Below are positions 46,321 to 55,844 of a DNA stretch of 64,000 nt, one piece after another. Source of the DNA: an uncultured Acidobacteriia bacterium (GTDB taxonomy: Bacteria; Acidobacteriota; Terriglobia; Bryobacterales; Bryobacteraceae); contig CAINNJ010000052.1 of NCBI GenBank assembly GCA_903851195.1, positions 1 through 64,000 on the forward strand, given 5' to 3'. The notes under the pieces are model-generated. The model did no database searches, had not been told where the DNA came from, and saw nothing but the letters and a program-made list of their open reading frames with translations. How positions within the stretch are numbered: the stretch's first letter is position 1; each line of letters begins with the position of its first letter. Both the position numbers and the translations under genes were made by a program.

Positions 46321-46594
46321 AAGCCCCCTCACCGACGACCGCAGGCGAATTCTGGCCAAAGCGGCGGCGCGGCCCGATGCCGAGATCGATTTTTCCGATG
46401 TCCCGCCTTTGACGGAGGAATTTTGGGCGAAGGCGGTGCGGAATCCGTTTTATCGCTCCGAAAAGCAGCTGCTCACGGTCCGTCTGGATACGGATATCGC
46501 TCTCTGGCTCCGTCAGCAGGGCAAAGGCTATCAAACGCGGCTGAACGATCTGCTTCGCGAAGCGATGCAGGCGGACCTGGCCAAACGCGGCTGA
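46289..46594 (+). CDS. brnA: BrnA-family antitoxin
   Basis: 101 residues from the ATG at 46289, with GGGAG upstream. The N-terminal half is charged and includes DAEIDFSDVPPLTEEFWAKA, the BrnA hallmark. The C-terminal ribbon-helix-helix-like DNA-binding part reads LLTVRLDTDIALWLRQQGKG and YQTRLNDLLREAM. BrnA binds the toxin and represses the shared promoter. Toxin-first order and the overlap are typical of brnTA. Confidence 0.87.
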   Translation: MSRLLRRTPAESPLTDDRRRILAKAAARPDAEIDFSDVPPLTEEFWAKAVRNPFYRSEKQLLTVRLDTDIALWLRQQGKGYQTRLNDLLREAMQADLAKRG

Positions 46595-46624
46595 GACGGT
46601 TTCCAGTCTTCCCGTAACGCGCTG

Positions 46625-46630
46625 TACAAT
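46625..46630 (+). promoter_or_regulatory. -10-like TACAAT before the M24 peptidase
   Basis: TACAAT (5 of 6 bases of TATAAT) ends 6 bases before the TTG start at 46637. A weak TTCCAG lies 18 bases upstream as a -35. The spacing would give a mRNA with almost no leader. Confidence 0.35.
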
Positions 46631-46636
46631 CAAGGG

Positions 46637-47929
46637 TTGCGACGCCACCTGCCACTCTTCTTTGTCGTTTTACAGCTTGCTTCGCAACTCGGCGCGGCCG
46701 TGTCTCCGGAGTTTGCCGAACGCCGCGGGAAGTGGCGAAAAGCGAACACGGGCGGCATCCTGGTGCTGTTCGGGGCGAAGGAAAGCGAAGACCTGCACTA
46801 CGGTTTCTATCAGGAAACCAATTTCCTCTATCTGACAGGCTGGTCGGAGCCCGGCGCGATTCTGGTAATCACGCCCGAGCCCGATAAAGACGAACCCGGT
46901 CTGCAGGAGCGGTCCCGCGTCCCCCGTGAAATTCTGTTCCTGCCGCAACGCGTGCCGGCGCAGGAGAAGTGGACCGGACGCAAACTCGGCCCTTCGGACA
47001 CGAATGCCGCGGAGGTTACCGGCTTCCGCACCGTGATGCCGGCGGAACGCTTTGAGAGCGAGTTGCGCGCGCTGCTCGACCTCTATCCGGCCACCTACGG
47101 GTTGCCAGTCGATAAGTCATTGCTGGAACGCCTGGCGCCGCTGCGGGGCGTGCTGGACGCGGCGGGCCCGCTGGCACGACTCCGCATGGAGAAATCGGAG
47201 GCCGAGATCAGCGCCATTCAGCACGCCACGGACGTTTCCGTGGAGGCCCACCGCGCGGCCTGGAAGATGATTCGGCCCGGCGAGTACGAGTACGAAATCG
47301 CCGCCGTAATGGCCGGCACCTACATGATGGAAGGCTGCCGCCGCGGGGCCTACGCCCCGATTGTCGGTTCCGGCCCGAACTCCACCACGCTGCACTATTC
47401 GCGCAACTCACGCCGCATGGATTCCGGCGAAGTGGCGGTGATGGACGTGGCCGCCGAATGCGCGGACTACGCCAGCGACATCACGCGTACCCTGCCCGTG
47501 AACGGCCATTTTTCGGCGCGGCAGCGGGAGATCTACGACATTGTGCTGGGCGCGCAGCGAGCCGCCATCGCAGCGGTGAAACCGGGCATGACCCTGGGCC
47601 GAAAGACGCCGGACAGCCTGTATAAAATCGCTTTCGACTACATCGATCACCACGGCAAAGACCTGCACGGCGCGTCACTGGGCAAGTACTTCGTCCACGG
47701 CCTGTCGCACCACGTGGGGCTGGACGTGCACGATGCCTCCGACACCACGACGCCGCTGCGGGCCGGCATGGTGATCACCATCGAGCCCGGCATTTACATC
47801 CCGGAGGAGAACATCGGGATCCGCATCGAAGACGTGGTTCTTGTAACGGAGAAAGGCGGGAGGGTGCTGAGCGCCGCGTTGCCCACCGATCCCGATGAGA
47901 TTGAGCGTGCGCTGGCGCAGCGGAAGTAG
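46637..47929 (+). CDS. Exported M24-family Xaa-Pro aminopeptidase
   Basis: 430 residues with a TTG start; no ATG or GTG would keep the signal peptide (LPLFFVVLQLASQLGAA). The N-terminal aminopeptidase P domain contains ETNFLYLTGWSEPGAIL. The C-terminal pita-bread domain has all five metal ligands: VMDVAAECADYASDITRTLP (two Asp), GLSHHVGLDVHD (His), TIEPGIYIPE (Glu) and IRIEDVVLV (Glu). It removes N-terminal residues before proline, probably in the periplasm. The kinase gene downstream begins within its last 35 bases. Confidence 0.93.
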   Translation: MRRHLPLFFVVLQLASQLGAAVSPEFAERRGKWRKANTGGILVLFGAKESEDLHYGFYQETNFLYLTGWSEPGAILVITPEPDKDEPGLQERSRVPREILFLPQRVPAQEKWTGRKLGPSDTNAAEVTGFRTVMPAERFESELRALLDLYPATYGLPVDKSLLERLAPLRGVLDAAGPLARLRMEKSEAEISAIQHATDVSVEAHRAAWKMIRPGEYEYEIAAVMAGTYMMEGCRRGAYAPIVGSGPNSTTLHYSRNSRRMDSGEVAVMDVAAECADYASDITRTLPVNGHFSARQREIYDIVLGAQRAAIAAVKPGMTLGRKTPDSLYKIAFDYIDHHGKDLHGASLGKYFVHGLSHHVGLDVHDASDTTTPLRAGMVITIEPGIYIPEENIGIRIEDVVLVTEKGGRVLSAALPTDPDEIERALAQRK

Positions 47930-49757
47930 CAGTTCCCTTGTCCTCGCGATTCTGATGCCGGCGTCGGCGCTGCTGGCGCTTACCCTGAGTTCCACGGCCC
48001 TCGGCCACCAGTTCGATAACTACGCTTACGACTTTCTGTTCCGGCTGATTCAGCCTGCGCCGTGGAAACCGGGCTCGGTAATTCTGGCCATCGACGAGGA
48101 AACGCTGCGCCGTTACGGCGGTAATGCGGGGATTCGCAGCGCTCTGGCGGACGGCATCGCGAAGATTCAGCCGGCGCATCCGGCGGCGGTTGCGGTGGAC
48201 GTGATTCTCGCCGAGCCTTCCACCGAGGAGATCGACGCGCGTCTGGAAGCCGCGTTTGCCGGCACGCGGAACCTGGTGCTCGCGTCGTATCTGCTCGAGA
48301 ACAATACCTGGAACGATCCGATTCCGCGATTCCGGAAATACGCGTTTGCCACCGGACACGTGCAGGCCAGCTTCGACGATTACGACTCGGTCAGCCGCGA
48401 AGTGCCGCTGATGAAAGTAGGCGGGCACGACCGGCGCTGGTCGCTGGCGCTCGATGCGTTCCGCGCCGTGCAGCGCGCGCAGATTCTGGAATCGCCGCAG
48501 GATTTGCAGGTGGGCGCGGTGACCATCCCTTCGAAGCTGCGCGATTTTACGGTGGACGGGCGCACGCTGCGGGTGCGTTACCCGCCGGTCGCAATGGGCG
48601 GCCTGCCGCGGGTTTCGATCGCGGAACTGGACCGGAATCCTTCGCTGGTGTCGCGGTTCGCGGGCCAGGTCGTGTTCGTGGGAGAAACGGCGCTGGCGGC
48701 GGGCGACAGCTGGTCCACGCCCTATTCGAACGGCAAGACGACGCCGGGAATCGAGATGCATGCCAGCGAGTACGAAACCCTGGCGCAGCGCAATTTCCTG
48801 GTGGACGCGCCGTTGCTGCCGGTGATCGGCTTCTGTTTCCTGATGGCCGCCGCCGCGGGTCTGATCTTCTTCCTGGGCTCCGGCTGGGTAGCAAACCTGG
48901 AAGCGATGGGGCTGGTGCTGCTGTCCCAGATAACGCCCGCCCTGGCTTTCCGTAACTCAGTGGTCTTCGCCTGGCTGCCCGGCACGCTGACCGCGGCGCT
49001 CTCCGTGGCGGCCGCGGCAACATGGAGACACCTGATTGTCAGGCGCGAACTGGCGCGCGCCGAACAGGAAAAGACGCGCTACCAGAAGGCCATGCAGTTC
49101 GTCACGCACGAAATGCGCACGCCGCTGACGGCGATTCAGGGCTCCAGCGAACTGATCAGCCGGTATGGACAAATGCCCGAAGCCAAACGCAAGCAGATGG
49201 CCGAACTGATCAACGCGGAATCGAAGAGGCTGGCGCGCATGATCGAAACATTCCTCAGCGTGGAGCGCCTCTCCGCCGGTCAGATGGAAATGAAACAGGA
49301 GCGCTTCCCGCTGCCGGAACTGGTGGAACGGTGCACGGAACGCGCGCGCGCCTTCGCCGAGCGCAAACAGATCGAGATCGACGTGGAGGCTCTGCCCGCG
49401 GACGAACTATCGGGGGACCGCGAACTGATGGAGTACGCCGTCTACAATCTGTTAACCAACGCGGTGAAGTACTCGCCCGCCCTGACGCGCGTGCGGGTCT
49501 TCAGCGAAGATGATAAGGGCGGGAAGGTTCGCCTGTCGATTCAGGATCAGGGAATCGGCATGGATAAAAAGGAAGTGAGCAGGATATTCGAGAAGTTCTA
49601 CCGCACGAAGCGGGCAGAACAATCCGGCGAGGCCGGAACGGGGATAGGGCTGTCAATAGTGGAGCAGATTGTGACGCAGCACGGCGGGACGATCCATGTG
49701 GAATCGGAGCCCGGCAAGGGATCGAGATTCACGCTGATTCTGAAACGGGCATCATGA
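47895..49757 (+). CDS. CHASE2-domain sensor histidine kinase
   Basis: 620 residues from the ATG at 47895, overlapping the peptidase by 35 bases. One N-terminal membrane helix is followed by an extracytoplasmic CHASE2 domain (about 35-290, VILAIDEETLRRYGGN, PAAVAVDVILAEPS, GQVVFVGETALAAGDSWSTP), then three membrane helices near 300-370. The HisKA phospho-acceptor is FVTHEMRTPLTAIQGSSEL, and the ATPase domain has YNLLTNAVKYSP (N box), DQGIGMD and GTGIGLSIVEQ. CHASE2 ligands are generally unknown. The partner regulator is encoded with a 4-base overlap. Confidence 0.95.
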   Translation: MRLSVRWRSGSSSSLVLAILMPASALLALTLSSTALGHQFDNYAYDFLFRLIQPAPWKPGSVILAIDEETLRRYGGNAGIRSALADGIAKIQPAHPAAVAVDVILAEPSTEEIDARLEAAFAGTRNLVLASYLLENNTWNDPIPRFRKYAFATGHVQASFDDYDSVSREVPLMKVGGHDRRWSLALDAFRAVQRAQILESPQDLQVGAVTIPSKLRDFTVDGRTLRVRYPPVAMGGLPRVSIAELDRNPSLVSRFAGQVVFVGETALAAGDSWSTPYSNGKTTPGIEMHASEYETLAQRNFLVDAPLLPVIGFCFLMAAAAGLIFFLGSGWVANLEAMGLVLLSQITPALAFRNSVVFAWLPGTLTAALSVAAAATWRHLIVRRELARAEQEKTRYQKAMQFVTHEMRTPLTAIQGSSELISRYGQMPEAKRKQMAELINAESKRLARMIETFLSVERLSAGQMEMKQERFPLPELVERCTERARAFAERKQIEIDVEALPADELSGDRELMEYAVYNLLTNAVKYSPALTRVRVFSEDDKGGKVRLSIQDQGIGMDKKEVSRIFEKFYRTKRAEQSGEAGTGIGLSIVEQIVTQHGGTIHVESEPGKGSRFTLILKRAS

Positions 49758-51067
49758 GCGAGCTGATCCTGGTAGTGGAGGACGATCCCGGAGTCCGGAC
49801 CACGATCGTCACGTTTCTGGAGATGGAAGGGTACACCGTGGAAGCGGTCTCGAGCACGCGCGAGGCGCTCGCCCGGCTGTCGCAGCGGGTTTATCCGCTG
49901 GTGATTTCGGACATTTACATCGACGACCGGACCGGCATCGACGTCCTGATGGCGGCGAAGAAGCAGGACGCGAACTGTCTGGTGATCCTGATGAGCGCGC
50001 GCGGCACCATGGAGACGGTGATGGCGGCCACGCGCAACGGCGCCTTCGATTACCTGGCGAAACCGTTCGAACTCGATACGCTGCTGGAGGCCGTAAAACG
50101 CGCCTTCGAATCCCGCAATCCCGGCGACGACGAAGTGGAGCCGGAAGAACTGCCGGAGAGCGAGATGATCGGCAGTTCGGCCAGCATGATCGGGATCTAC
50201 AAAACCGTCTCTAAGGTGGCGCCGACCGACGCCACCGTGATTATCCAGGGCGAGACCGGCACCGGCAAGGAACTGATCGCGCGCATGATCCACCGTTTCA
50301 GCCTGCGCGCCGGGCAGCCTTTCGTTCCCGTGGATTGCAGCGCGATTCCGGCCGCGCTCCTGGAAAGCGAACTGTTCGGCACCATGAAGGGCGCTTTCAC
50401 GGGCGCGGACCGCGACCGCACCGGCGTCATCGAAGCTGCCAATAAAGGCACGGTGTTTCTGGACGAGATCGGCGATATCGACCCCGCGTTTCAGGTCAAG
50501 CTGCTGCGTTTTCTGCAGGAGCGCGAGATTCGTCCGGTGGGCGCGGCGCGGGAGAAGAAGGTCGACGTTCGGGTGATCGCGGCCACCAATCGCGACCTGC
50601 AGAAAATGGTGGACGAAGAAAAGTTCCGCGAGGATCTCTGGTTCCGCCTCAACGTGGTGCGGCTGGATCTGCCGCCGCTGCGCGAGCGCCGCATCGACGT
50701 GCCGCTGCTGGCGCATTTCTTTGTCAACAAGTACAACGGTCGCTACAACCGGGACGTGAAGCTGACGGAATCCGGGTTGCGCGCTCTGAAAGATTTCACC
50801 TGGCCGGGGAACGTGCGGCAACTGCAGCACCTGATCGAGCGGCTGACGATTCTGGCGCCCAACGACCGTATCGACGCGGAAGCCGTGCACGATGCCATCT
50901 CCGCCATGGAGCCGAAAGACGGCGGCGGCGAGACGCTGGCTGAAACGGAAGCCGATCAGATTCGGCGCGTGCTGGCGGCGACGGGCGGCAACAAGAGCCG
51001 GGCCGCGGCTATTTTGGGAATCGAGCGGAAAACGCTGTACCGGAAGCTCGAAAGAATGCGGATTTGA
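49754..51067 (+). CDS. Sigma-54-dependent response regulator (NtrC family)
   Basis: 437 residues. The receiver domain (1-115) has the acidic pair in LVVEDDPGVRT, the phospho-Asp in VISDIYIDD and the Lys in YLAKPFE. The AAA+ domain (about 140-370) has Walker A GETGTGKELIARM, the sigma-54 contact loop GAFTGAD, and Walker B GTVFLDEIGD. The Fis-like HTH is at the C-terminus (NKSRAAAILGIERKTLYRKL). It activates sigma-54 promoters when phosphorylated by the CHASE2 kinase just upstream. No sigma-54 promoter is recognised nearby, so targets are elsewhere. Confidence 0.97.
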   Translation: MSELILVVEDDPGVRTTIVTFLEMEGYTVEAVSSTREALARLSQRVYPLVISDIYIDDRTGIDVLMAAKKQDANCLVILMSARGTMETVMAATRNGAFDYLAKPFELDTLLEAVKRAFESRNPGDDEVEPEELPESEMIGSSASMIGIYKTVSKVAPTDATVIIQGETGTGKELIARMIHRFSLRAGQPFVPVDCSAIPAALLESELFGTMKGAFTGADRDRTGVIEAANKGTVFLDEIGDIDPAFQVKLLRFLQEREIRPVGAAREKKVDVRVIAATNRDLQKMVDEEKFREDLWFRLNVVRLDLPPLRERRIDVPLLAHFFVNKYNGRYNRDVKLTESGLRALKDFTWPGNVRQLQHLIERLTILAPNDRIDAEAVHDAISAMEPKDGGGETLAETEADQIRRVLAATGGNKSRAAAILGIERKTLYRKLERMRI

Positions 51068-51073
51068 GGCAAG

Positions 51074-51946
51074 TCAGTCCTGCGCGTTCAGGGCCACCTG
51101 CATCCGCTCCGCTTCGGCGTTGAACTCGCAGCCGAACAGCGCGATCAGCGCCAGAATGTACATCCAGGAGAGCAACGCGATGCTGGTGCCGACGCTGCCA
51201 TAGAGCAGGTTGTAGTTGGTGATGTTGCGGACGTACCAGCCGAAGCCGAGGGTGGCGAGCATCCACAGCACGGTGGCCAGGATGGCGCCGGGCCAGACCG
51301 CGCGCCAGGTCTGCTTCCGGTACGGGCCGTAATAGTAGATCATCGCCGTGAGGCTGGCCGTCGCGCCGAACGCCACCACGTATCGCATCACCTGGGACAG
51401 CAGCTTCCACCAGCCTGCCAGCGGGTTCAGGATGGGGTCGATTTCCAGAATGCCGAGGACCACGCCCTGCACCGCGCCGCCGAAAAGCAGCAGCGCGGAA
51501 GCGCCCAGCAGCGGGATGCCGGCCACGAAGACCAGCATGATTCCCATGCCGATGTGCGCCAGCATGGAGCGGTTCACGGGGACGCGGTACGCCGCGTTGA
51601 AGCCATCGATCAGACTTTTGATCACGCTCGAAGCGGCCCAGAGAGAGAGCGTGATGGCCAGAACGAGAAGGCCGATGGGCCGCTGTCCCTGCGAACGGAA
51701 CTGCTGCGCCACCACGGACTCGGTGCCAGGCGGGAGAATCTGCGCGAGGAAGGTCGCCAGGTTGCGCTGCACGTAATCCGCGCGCACCTGCACGAAGATG
51801 GTGGCCATGGAAGTCAGCACCGGGAAGAACGAGAGCAGCGCGGAGTAGGCCGCGCCCTTGGCCACCGCAAACAGGCCATCGTCGATCGAAGCGATGAGGG
51901 TGCGTCGGAGCAGATAGGGCAGATGGCTCAGGATGGGACGGCGCAC
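51074..51946 (-). CDS. YihY/BrkB-family inner-membrane protein
   Basis: 290 residues with about six membrane segments (AYSALLSFFPVLTSMATIF, LLVLAITLSLWAASSVI, MGIMLVFVAGIPLLGASALLLF, AVWPGAILATVLWMLATLGF, SVGTSIALLSWMYILALIALFG). The start KGAAYSALLSFFPVL and the DGFNAAYRVPVNRS segment are typical of YihY, once misnamed RNase BN. Function is unknown; no nuclease residues are present. It is the last gene of the signalling cluster and converges with the sigma-54 regulator. Confidence 0.9.
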   Translation of the reverse strand: MRRPILSHLPYLLRRTLIASIDDGLFAVAKGAAYSALLSFFPVLTSMATIFVQVRADYVQRNLATFLAQILPPGTESVVAQQFRSQGQRPIGLLVLAITLSLWAASSVIKSLIDGFNAAYRVPVNRSMLAHIGMGIMLVFVAGIPLLGASALLLFGGAVQGVVLGILEIDPILNPLAGWWKLLSQVMRYVVAFGATASLTAMIYYYGPYRKQTWRAVWPGAILATVLWMLATLGFGWYVRNITNYNLLYGSVGTSIALLSWMYILALIALFGCEFNAEAERMQVALNAQD

Positions 51947-51986
51947 TCCAGATCATAGTGCCACATGTCTGCAGGCTCCGGGCAGT

Positions 51987-53756
51987 TCAGCAGGGAAGGC
52001 GCAGGCGAAAACGCGCGCCACCCCGTGTCGAGCCGGGTTCTTCATCCGCTTCTTCATCCGCGTCTTGATCAACCCAGAGATCGCCGCCGTGATCGAGAAC
52101 GGTCTGCCGGGAGAGCGCCAGGCCGAGGCCCAGGCCGTTCTTGCCGGACGTGACGAACGGCTGAAAGAGGCGCTCGCGAACGGCTTCCGGAATCCCTGGG
52201 CCGGTATCGTCGATACGGACCAGCACGGTGTGCCCGTTGCGCTCCGCGGCAATATGGATGGAGCCGCCCCGGGGCATGGCCTCGATGGCGTTGTTGATCA
52301 GATTCAGGAAAACGCGTTCCATGCGGCCGGGTTCCACGGGAAGCTCGATCGCGGGATCGACCGAGGTGTGAATCTCCACGCCTTGCTGCAGCGCCGCGGC
52401 CGCCTGCGTGTCCACGGCCGCGCCGATCACCTCGCTGAGGCGGCAGGTCTCGGGCGACTGAATTCGTCCGCGCGAGACATCCACCAGTTCCTGCAGCATG
52501 TCTTTGATCACCCGCGAAGAGCGGTAGATGTTGCCGGCGAGGCGTTTGAGCTGCGTCTCGTTCAGGTTGCCGTCCATCATCATCTCCGCACCGCCGTAGA
52601 TCGAGGCAAGAGGATTCCGGAGATCGTGGACGATGGAGCTGGACAAGCGGCCGATGGTCGAGATGCGCTCCTGCCGGATCAGTTCCTGGCGGGCGTCCTG
52701 AATAGAGCGGGACATCGCATTGAAGGTGCGGGCCAGACGGCCCAGTTCGTCGTTCCCGCCTTCGGGGACCCGCGTCTCGTACTTCTGCTCGGCGATGCGC
52801 GACGCCGCCTCATCCAGTTCGCGAATGGGGCGGAGCAATCGACGCGCGAGGAACATGCTGATGAAAATGCCGGTCAGAATCGCGGCAGCCCAGGTAAAGA
52901 AGAGCTTGGTTTCGAGCGACACCAGATCCCGGCGTATGGCATCGAAGTTATGGATAATCAGCAGATCGCCCACGGCCACGCCGGACAGGTCGCGCAACTG
53001 GCTGCCCAGCACGGCGAACTCGCGCCCCGGCAGTTCCAGATGCTGCAGGCCGGAGCCGCGCCGGTACTGCCGCGAAATGCTGATGGTCTCGTCGGGCGTC
53101 AGGGTGGAGGCCACCGGCTTGCCGGCGTCCAGAAAGACAAAGTCGCTGCCGCCGGTGCGGGCCTTCAGATCCTGCGCGACATCCTGATCCACCGGGTAGC
53201 CGGCCACCAGCACGTTGAGCAGACTCTGGCCGCTCTGCGCCTGCACGTAGACCGGCGTGACGACGAGTTCGGAAAGCACACCGTTCTGTACCGCGAAACC
53301 CTCGGACTGCGCCGGGAAGCGAACGAGCGCCTCGCGCACCACGTCCATATTACGTCCGGGCGCCTCGCCGCCGAGAGACGCGATCACTTCCCCGTGCGGA
53401 CTGGTAACCAGGAAGAGCGCTCCCGCCCGCGACGATGCCGAGGGCGACACACGGGCCCAGATTTCGGCCGCCGTGTCCCGGATGGTGAGCTGGTCGTTCG
53501 TCTGGAAGGCGGCGCGAACATCCGACATGGCGCTGAGCGCGCGGCTCACGCTTTTCAGCATTTCGGCGCGGGCCTGCCAGAGGGATTCGTACGCGCGAAA
53601 TGTGCCGCGCAGTTCCGTTTCCAGATTCTGCGAGAGGGCGGAACGGGTCTGGTCCTGCACGAAGTAGCCGGCCACCACCAGCAGCACCGTAATCGCGATG
53701 GAAGTCGAGAGACTGATCTTCCACAGCAGCGACAGTTGGGACCGGGGGCGGGCCAC
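51987..53756 (-). CDS. HAMP-domain sensor histidine kinase
   Basis: 589 residues. Transmembrane helix 1 (ISLSTSIAITVLLVVAGYFV) and helix 2 (LFFTWAAAILTGIFISMFLA) enclose a periplasmic sensor of about 260 residues with no recognised ligand motif. HAMP follows (RRLLRPIRELDEAASRIAEQ), then HisKA with SSSIVHDLRNPLASIYGG, and the ATPase boxes VFLNLINNAIEAMP, DTGPGIPE and NGLGLGLALSRQ. The His-Asp-Leu-Arg-Asn-Pro H-box resembles NtrB-type kinases. An acidic in-frame repeat (ADEEADEE) lies near the C-terminus. Its start is 2 bases after the cupredoxin-like gene. Two regulators lie upstream in the same series. Confidence 0.94.
   Translation of the reverse strand: MARPRSQLSLLWKISLSTSIAITVLLVVAGYFVQDQTRSALSQNLETELRGTFRAYESLWQARAEMLKSVSRALSAMSDVRAAFQTNDQLTIRDTAAEIWARVSPSASSRAGALFLVTSPHGEVIASLGGEAPGRNMDVVREALVRFPAQSEGFAVQNGVLSELVVTPVYVQAQSGQSLLNVLVAGYPVDQDVAQDLKARTGGSDFVFLDAGKPVASTLTPDETISISRQYRRGSGLQHLELPGREFAVLGSQLRDLSGVAVGDLLIIHNFDAIRRDLVSLETKLFFTWAAAILTGIFISMFLARRLLRPIRELDEAASRIAEQKYETRVPEGGNDELGRLARTFNAMSRSIQDARQELIRQERISTIGRLSSSIVHDLRNPLASIYGGAEMMMDGNLNETQLKRLAGNIYRSSRVIKDMLQELVDVSRGRIQSPETCRLSEVIGAAVDTQAAAALQQGVEIHTSVDPAIELPVEPGRMERVFLNLINNAIEAMPRGGSIHIAAERNGHTVLVRIDDTGPGIPEAVRERLFQPFVTSGKNGLGLGLALSRQTVLDHGGDLWVDQDADEEADEEPGSTRGGARFRLRLPC
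52038..52061. repeat. 12-bp perfect tandem repeat inside the kinase gene
   Basis: ttcttcatccgc is repeated head to tail at 52038-52049 and 52050-52061. On the minus strand it encodes ADEE twice in the kinase ATPase domain close to its C-terminus. It is in frame and may be a recent expansion. Confidence 0.8.
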
Positions 53757-53758
53757 CG

Positions 53759-54496
53759 CTAATTCCTCACGCCGGGATAGACGCTTTTATCGTCCGGCTG
53801 CGGCGCGTACTCCTTACCATACTTGTTTTTGTGCGGCGCCGGCAGAAAGCCCGCTTCGGAGACCACCAGGGCAGGCACCACCAGCGGTTCCTCCGTCACC
53901 AGCACGCGCTGGGCGAGCGATTGCAGCGTGATCTGCGTAGAACGCTCATGGAAAACGTTGAGTTCATAAGTTCCCGGCGGCACATCCAGCCGGAACGATC
54001 CGTTGGCCGCGGTGGTGGTGAAAAACGGCGTGCCCAGCACCACGATCACCGAACTCATGGAGGGGTGGATGTTGCAGAATACCCGCACCACGCCGGGGCG
54101 GACGAAACGCACGGATTTCGAAGTTCCCGGAGGATAAAGTCCCACATCGAAAATCTGCCCGTTATAGCTGGAAAAGGCGTTGTGAAAGATCGGGTCGGCG
54201 TTGGGAAAATCGACCACGCTGCCCGCCACCACGGGCAGGATGTGCGGCGTGAACATCTTGTTCTTCTGCAGCATGACGACATGCTTCGCGGGTGGCGCGG
54301 GCGGGGGCTGGCCGACCGGCGTGAGAGAAACGATGATTCCGGAGTAGTCCTGGCGTTTCGTGACGGATTCCAGCCGTGAATTACTCAGCCGCACGGTGCC
54401 CGAAACCATTCCCGCGCGGAGAATCGGCGGGAGCGAAAGACTCAGGCCCGCGACCAGCGCCGCGAAATTAAAACAGGTACGCCAGCGCCAGATCAT
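53759..54496 (-). CDS. Cupredoxin-like periplasmic protein
   Basis: 245 residues with a signal-like hydrophobic start (AALVAGLSLSLPPILRA). Residues about 75-155 form a blue-copper-type domain with likely type 1 ligands His105 (PIFHNAF), Cys141 (VFCNIH), His144 and Met147 (HPSM). The sequence FVRPGVVRVFCNIHPSMSSV is plastocyanin-like and resembles methylamine-utilisation cupredoxins. A carboxypeptidase-regulatory-like beta-sandwich follows (GSFRLDVPPGTYELNVFHE). It overlaps the porin-like gene by 29 bases and abuts the kinase. A role in electron transfer or copper sensing for that kinase is a guess. Confidence 0.82.
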   Translation of the reverse strand: MIWRWRTCFNFAALVAGLSLSLPPILRAGMVSGTVRLSNSRLESVTKRQDYSGIIVSLTPVGQPPPAPPAKHVVMLQKNKMFTPHILPVVAGSVVDFPNADPIFHNAFSSYNGQIFDVGLYPPGTSKSVRFVRPGVVRVFCNIHPSMSSVIVVLGTPFFTTTAANGSFRLDVPPGTYELNVFHERSTQITLQSLAQRVLVTEEPLVVPALVVSEAGFLPAPHKNKYGKEYAPQPDDKSVYPGVRN

Positions 54497-55844
54497 AGTG
54501 GTTGTTGAGTCGCATGCCCGAAACAGTATAAATAGTGCGGTTTTGAGAAATCTCGAAAGCCGCCATGATATTCGGCGCCAGTTTGTAGACCAGATTGCCG
54601 GCGTAGATAAGGTTCCGTCGCACGCTGTTCGCCAGCAGATCGGAGCCGCGGTCGCCCTCGAAGCCTCCGTAGAAGTGCAGAGAGAGCCGCGCGGTGGGGA
54701 ACACGGATATCTGTCCCCAGGCGCCTGTCACGTGAACGGGAATGACGCTCCCGCCGGAAAGCAGCGTAAAGCCCTGCCGGAGCCCGCCCAGCGCCGCCGC
54801 GTTCTCGCCCCTGAAGAAAGCTCCGTTGAATTCGACCACCCGGCCGGGTCTTACCAGCCAGTCCAGCGTGCCCAGTTTCGATGGCGCCGATTGTCCGGCG
54901 AAGTGCGACTGCGCGAAGTGGAAGCCCGGAGCCACCTCGATGCGGTGATTCTCGCCGCCCGCGTAAAAATTGAAGCGGCCTTCGTAGCCGGGCCGGTACT
55001 TTTCCACCGTTGCGGCCTGCGCGGGCGTCGCATTGGCGGGCGCCACATCGGACATCTCGAACACACCCAGTTCCGCGCGCACACCGGCCGTGGGACTGAG
55101 ACCGGAAAACGGAATATTCTGCCCGATACGGACCTGCGGGTACCAGTTCCACAGGTTGCCCGCCCCGGTGAGTGGCGCGAGCCCAACCTGCGCCAGCGAC
55201 ATGGGCTCCCGCGGCGCGACAATCGGCTTATCCTGCCCGGCTGTAATCGTGGTGTTCTGCCAGTTCAGCGACAGCGTCGCGAGGCGCAGGTGGAACAGAT
55301 TGTTGTTCGGAGCCTGCGTGCCGGAGAAGAAATCCATGTAGACCGACCCGGACGCCGTGCCGCCGCCCGGCAGATCCGGGCCGTTAAACTTCAGCCCCAG
55401 CACAGTCTGCCGAAACGTCGCGCCGGTGTTCCGCGCCGCGGGGGCAAGCTGAGCCGTCACCGGATTCTCCAGCGTGCCGCCGTAACGCCCGTTGGCGAAA
55501 GCATTGAACAGAACCATGCCGGTCAGGGAGACGGGTATTCGCTGCGAGGTCTCGATCTTCGACTGCGCCAGTTCCGCGGTCCGGCTTTCCTGCACGTCCA
55601 GGCGTTCCGCAACGGTGGGCGCTTCCGCGACCGGGTCCGACGCCGCACGTTCGGCGGAAGGCCGGCCCAGTTCCTTTCGTAACGCCTCGATCTCCGACCG
55701 CAATTCCCGATTCTGTTTCTCCAGGTTGTCCAGACGATCCAGCACGCGCTGCATATCGGAGGCACTTTGGGCAAACATGACGCGAGGAACGAACGGCAAC
55801 AGAATCAGGCCCGCGACGCAGGCGGTGGCGATCCTCATGTGCAT
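54468..55844 (-). CDS. Porin-like outer-membrane protein with N-terminal coiled coil
   Basis: 458 residues. The signal peptide (CVAGLILLPFVPRVMFA) is followed by a heptad coiled coil (residues about 28-60, MQRVLDRLDNLEKQNRELR), and then an amphipathic, aromatic-rich beta region to the C-terminus (NNHYDLALAYLF, ending in Phe as outer-membrane barrels do). The layout resembles coiled-coil porins of the OprO/P or DcaP kind. I do not recognise a specific substrate. Overlaps on both sides (10 bases with the receiver gene, 29 with the cupredoxin gene) indicate tight coupling in the signalling operon. Confidence 0.75.
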   Translation of the reverse strand: MHMRIATACVAGLILLPFVPRVMFAQSASDMQRVLDRLDNLEKQNRELRSEIEALRKELGRPSAERAASDPVAEAPTVAERLDVQESRTAELAQSKIETSQRIPVSLTGMVLFNAFANGRYGGTLENPVTAQLAPAARNTGATFRQTVLGLKFNGPDLPGGGTASGSVYMDFFSGTQAPNNNLFHLRLATLSLNWQNTTITAGQDKPIVAPREPMSLAQVGLAPLTGAGNLWNWYPQVRIGQNIPFSGLSPTAGVRAELGVFEMSDVAPANATPAQAATVEKYRPGYEGRFNFYAGGENHRIEVAPGFHFAQSHFAGQSAPSKLGTLDWLVRPGRVVEFNGAFFRGENAAALGGLRQGFTLLSGGSVIPVHVTGAWGQISVFPTARLSLHFYGGFEGDRGSDLLANSVRRNLIYAGNLVYKLAPNIMAAFEISQNRTIYTVSGMRLNNHYDLALAYLF

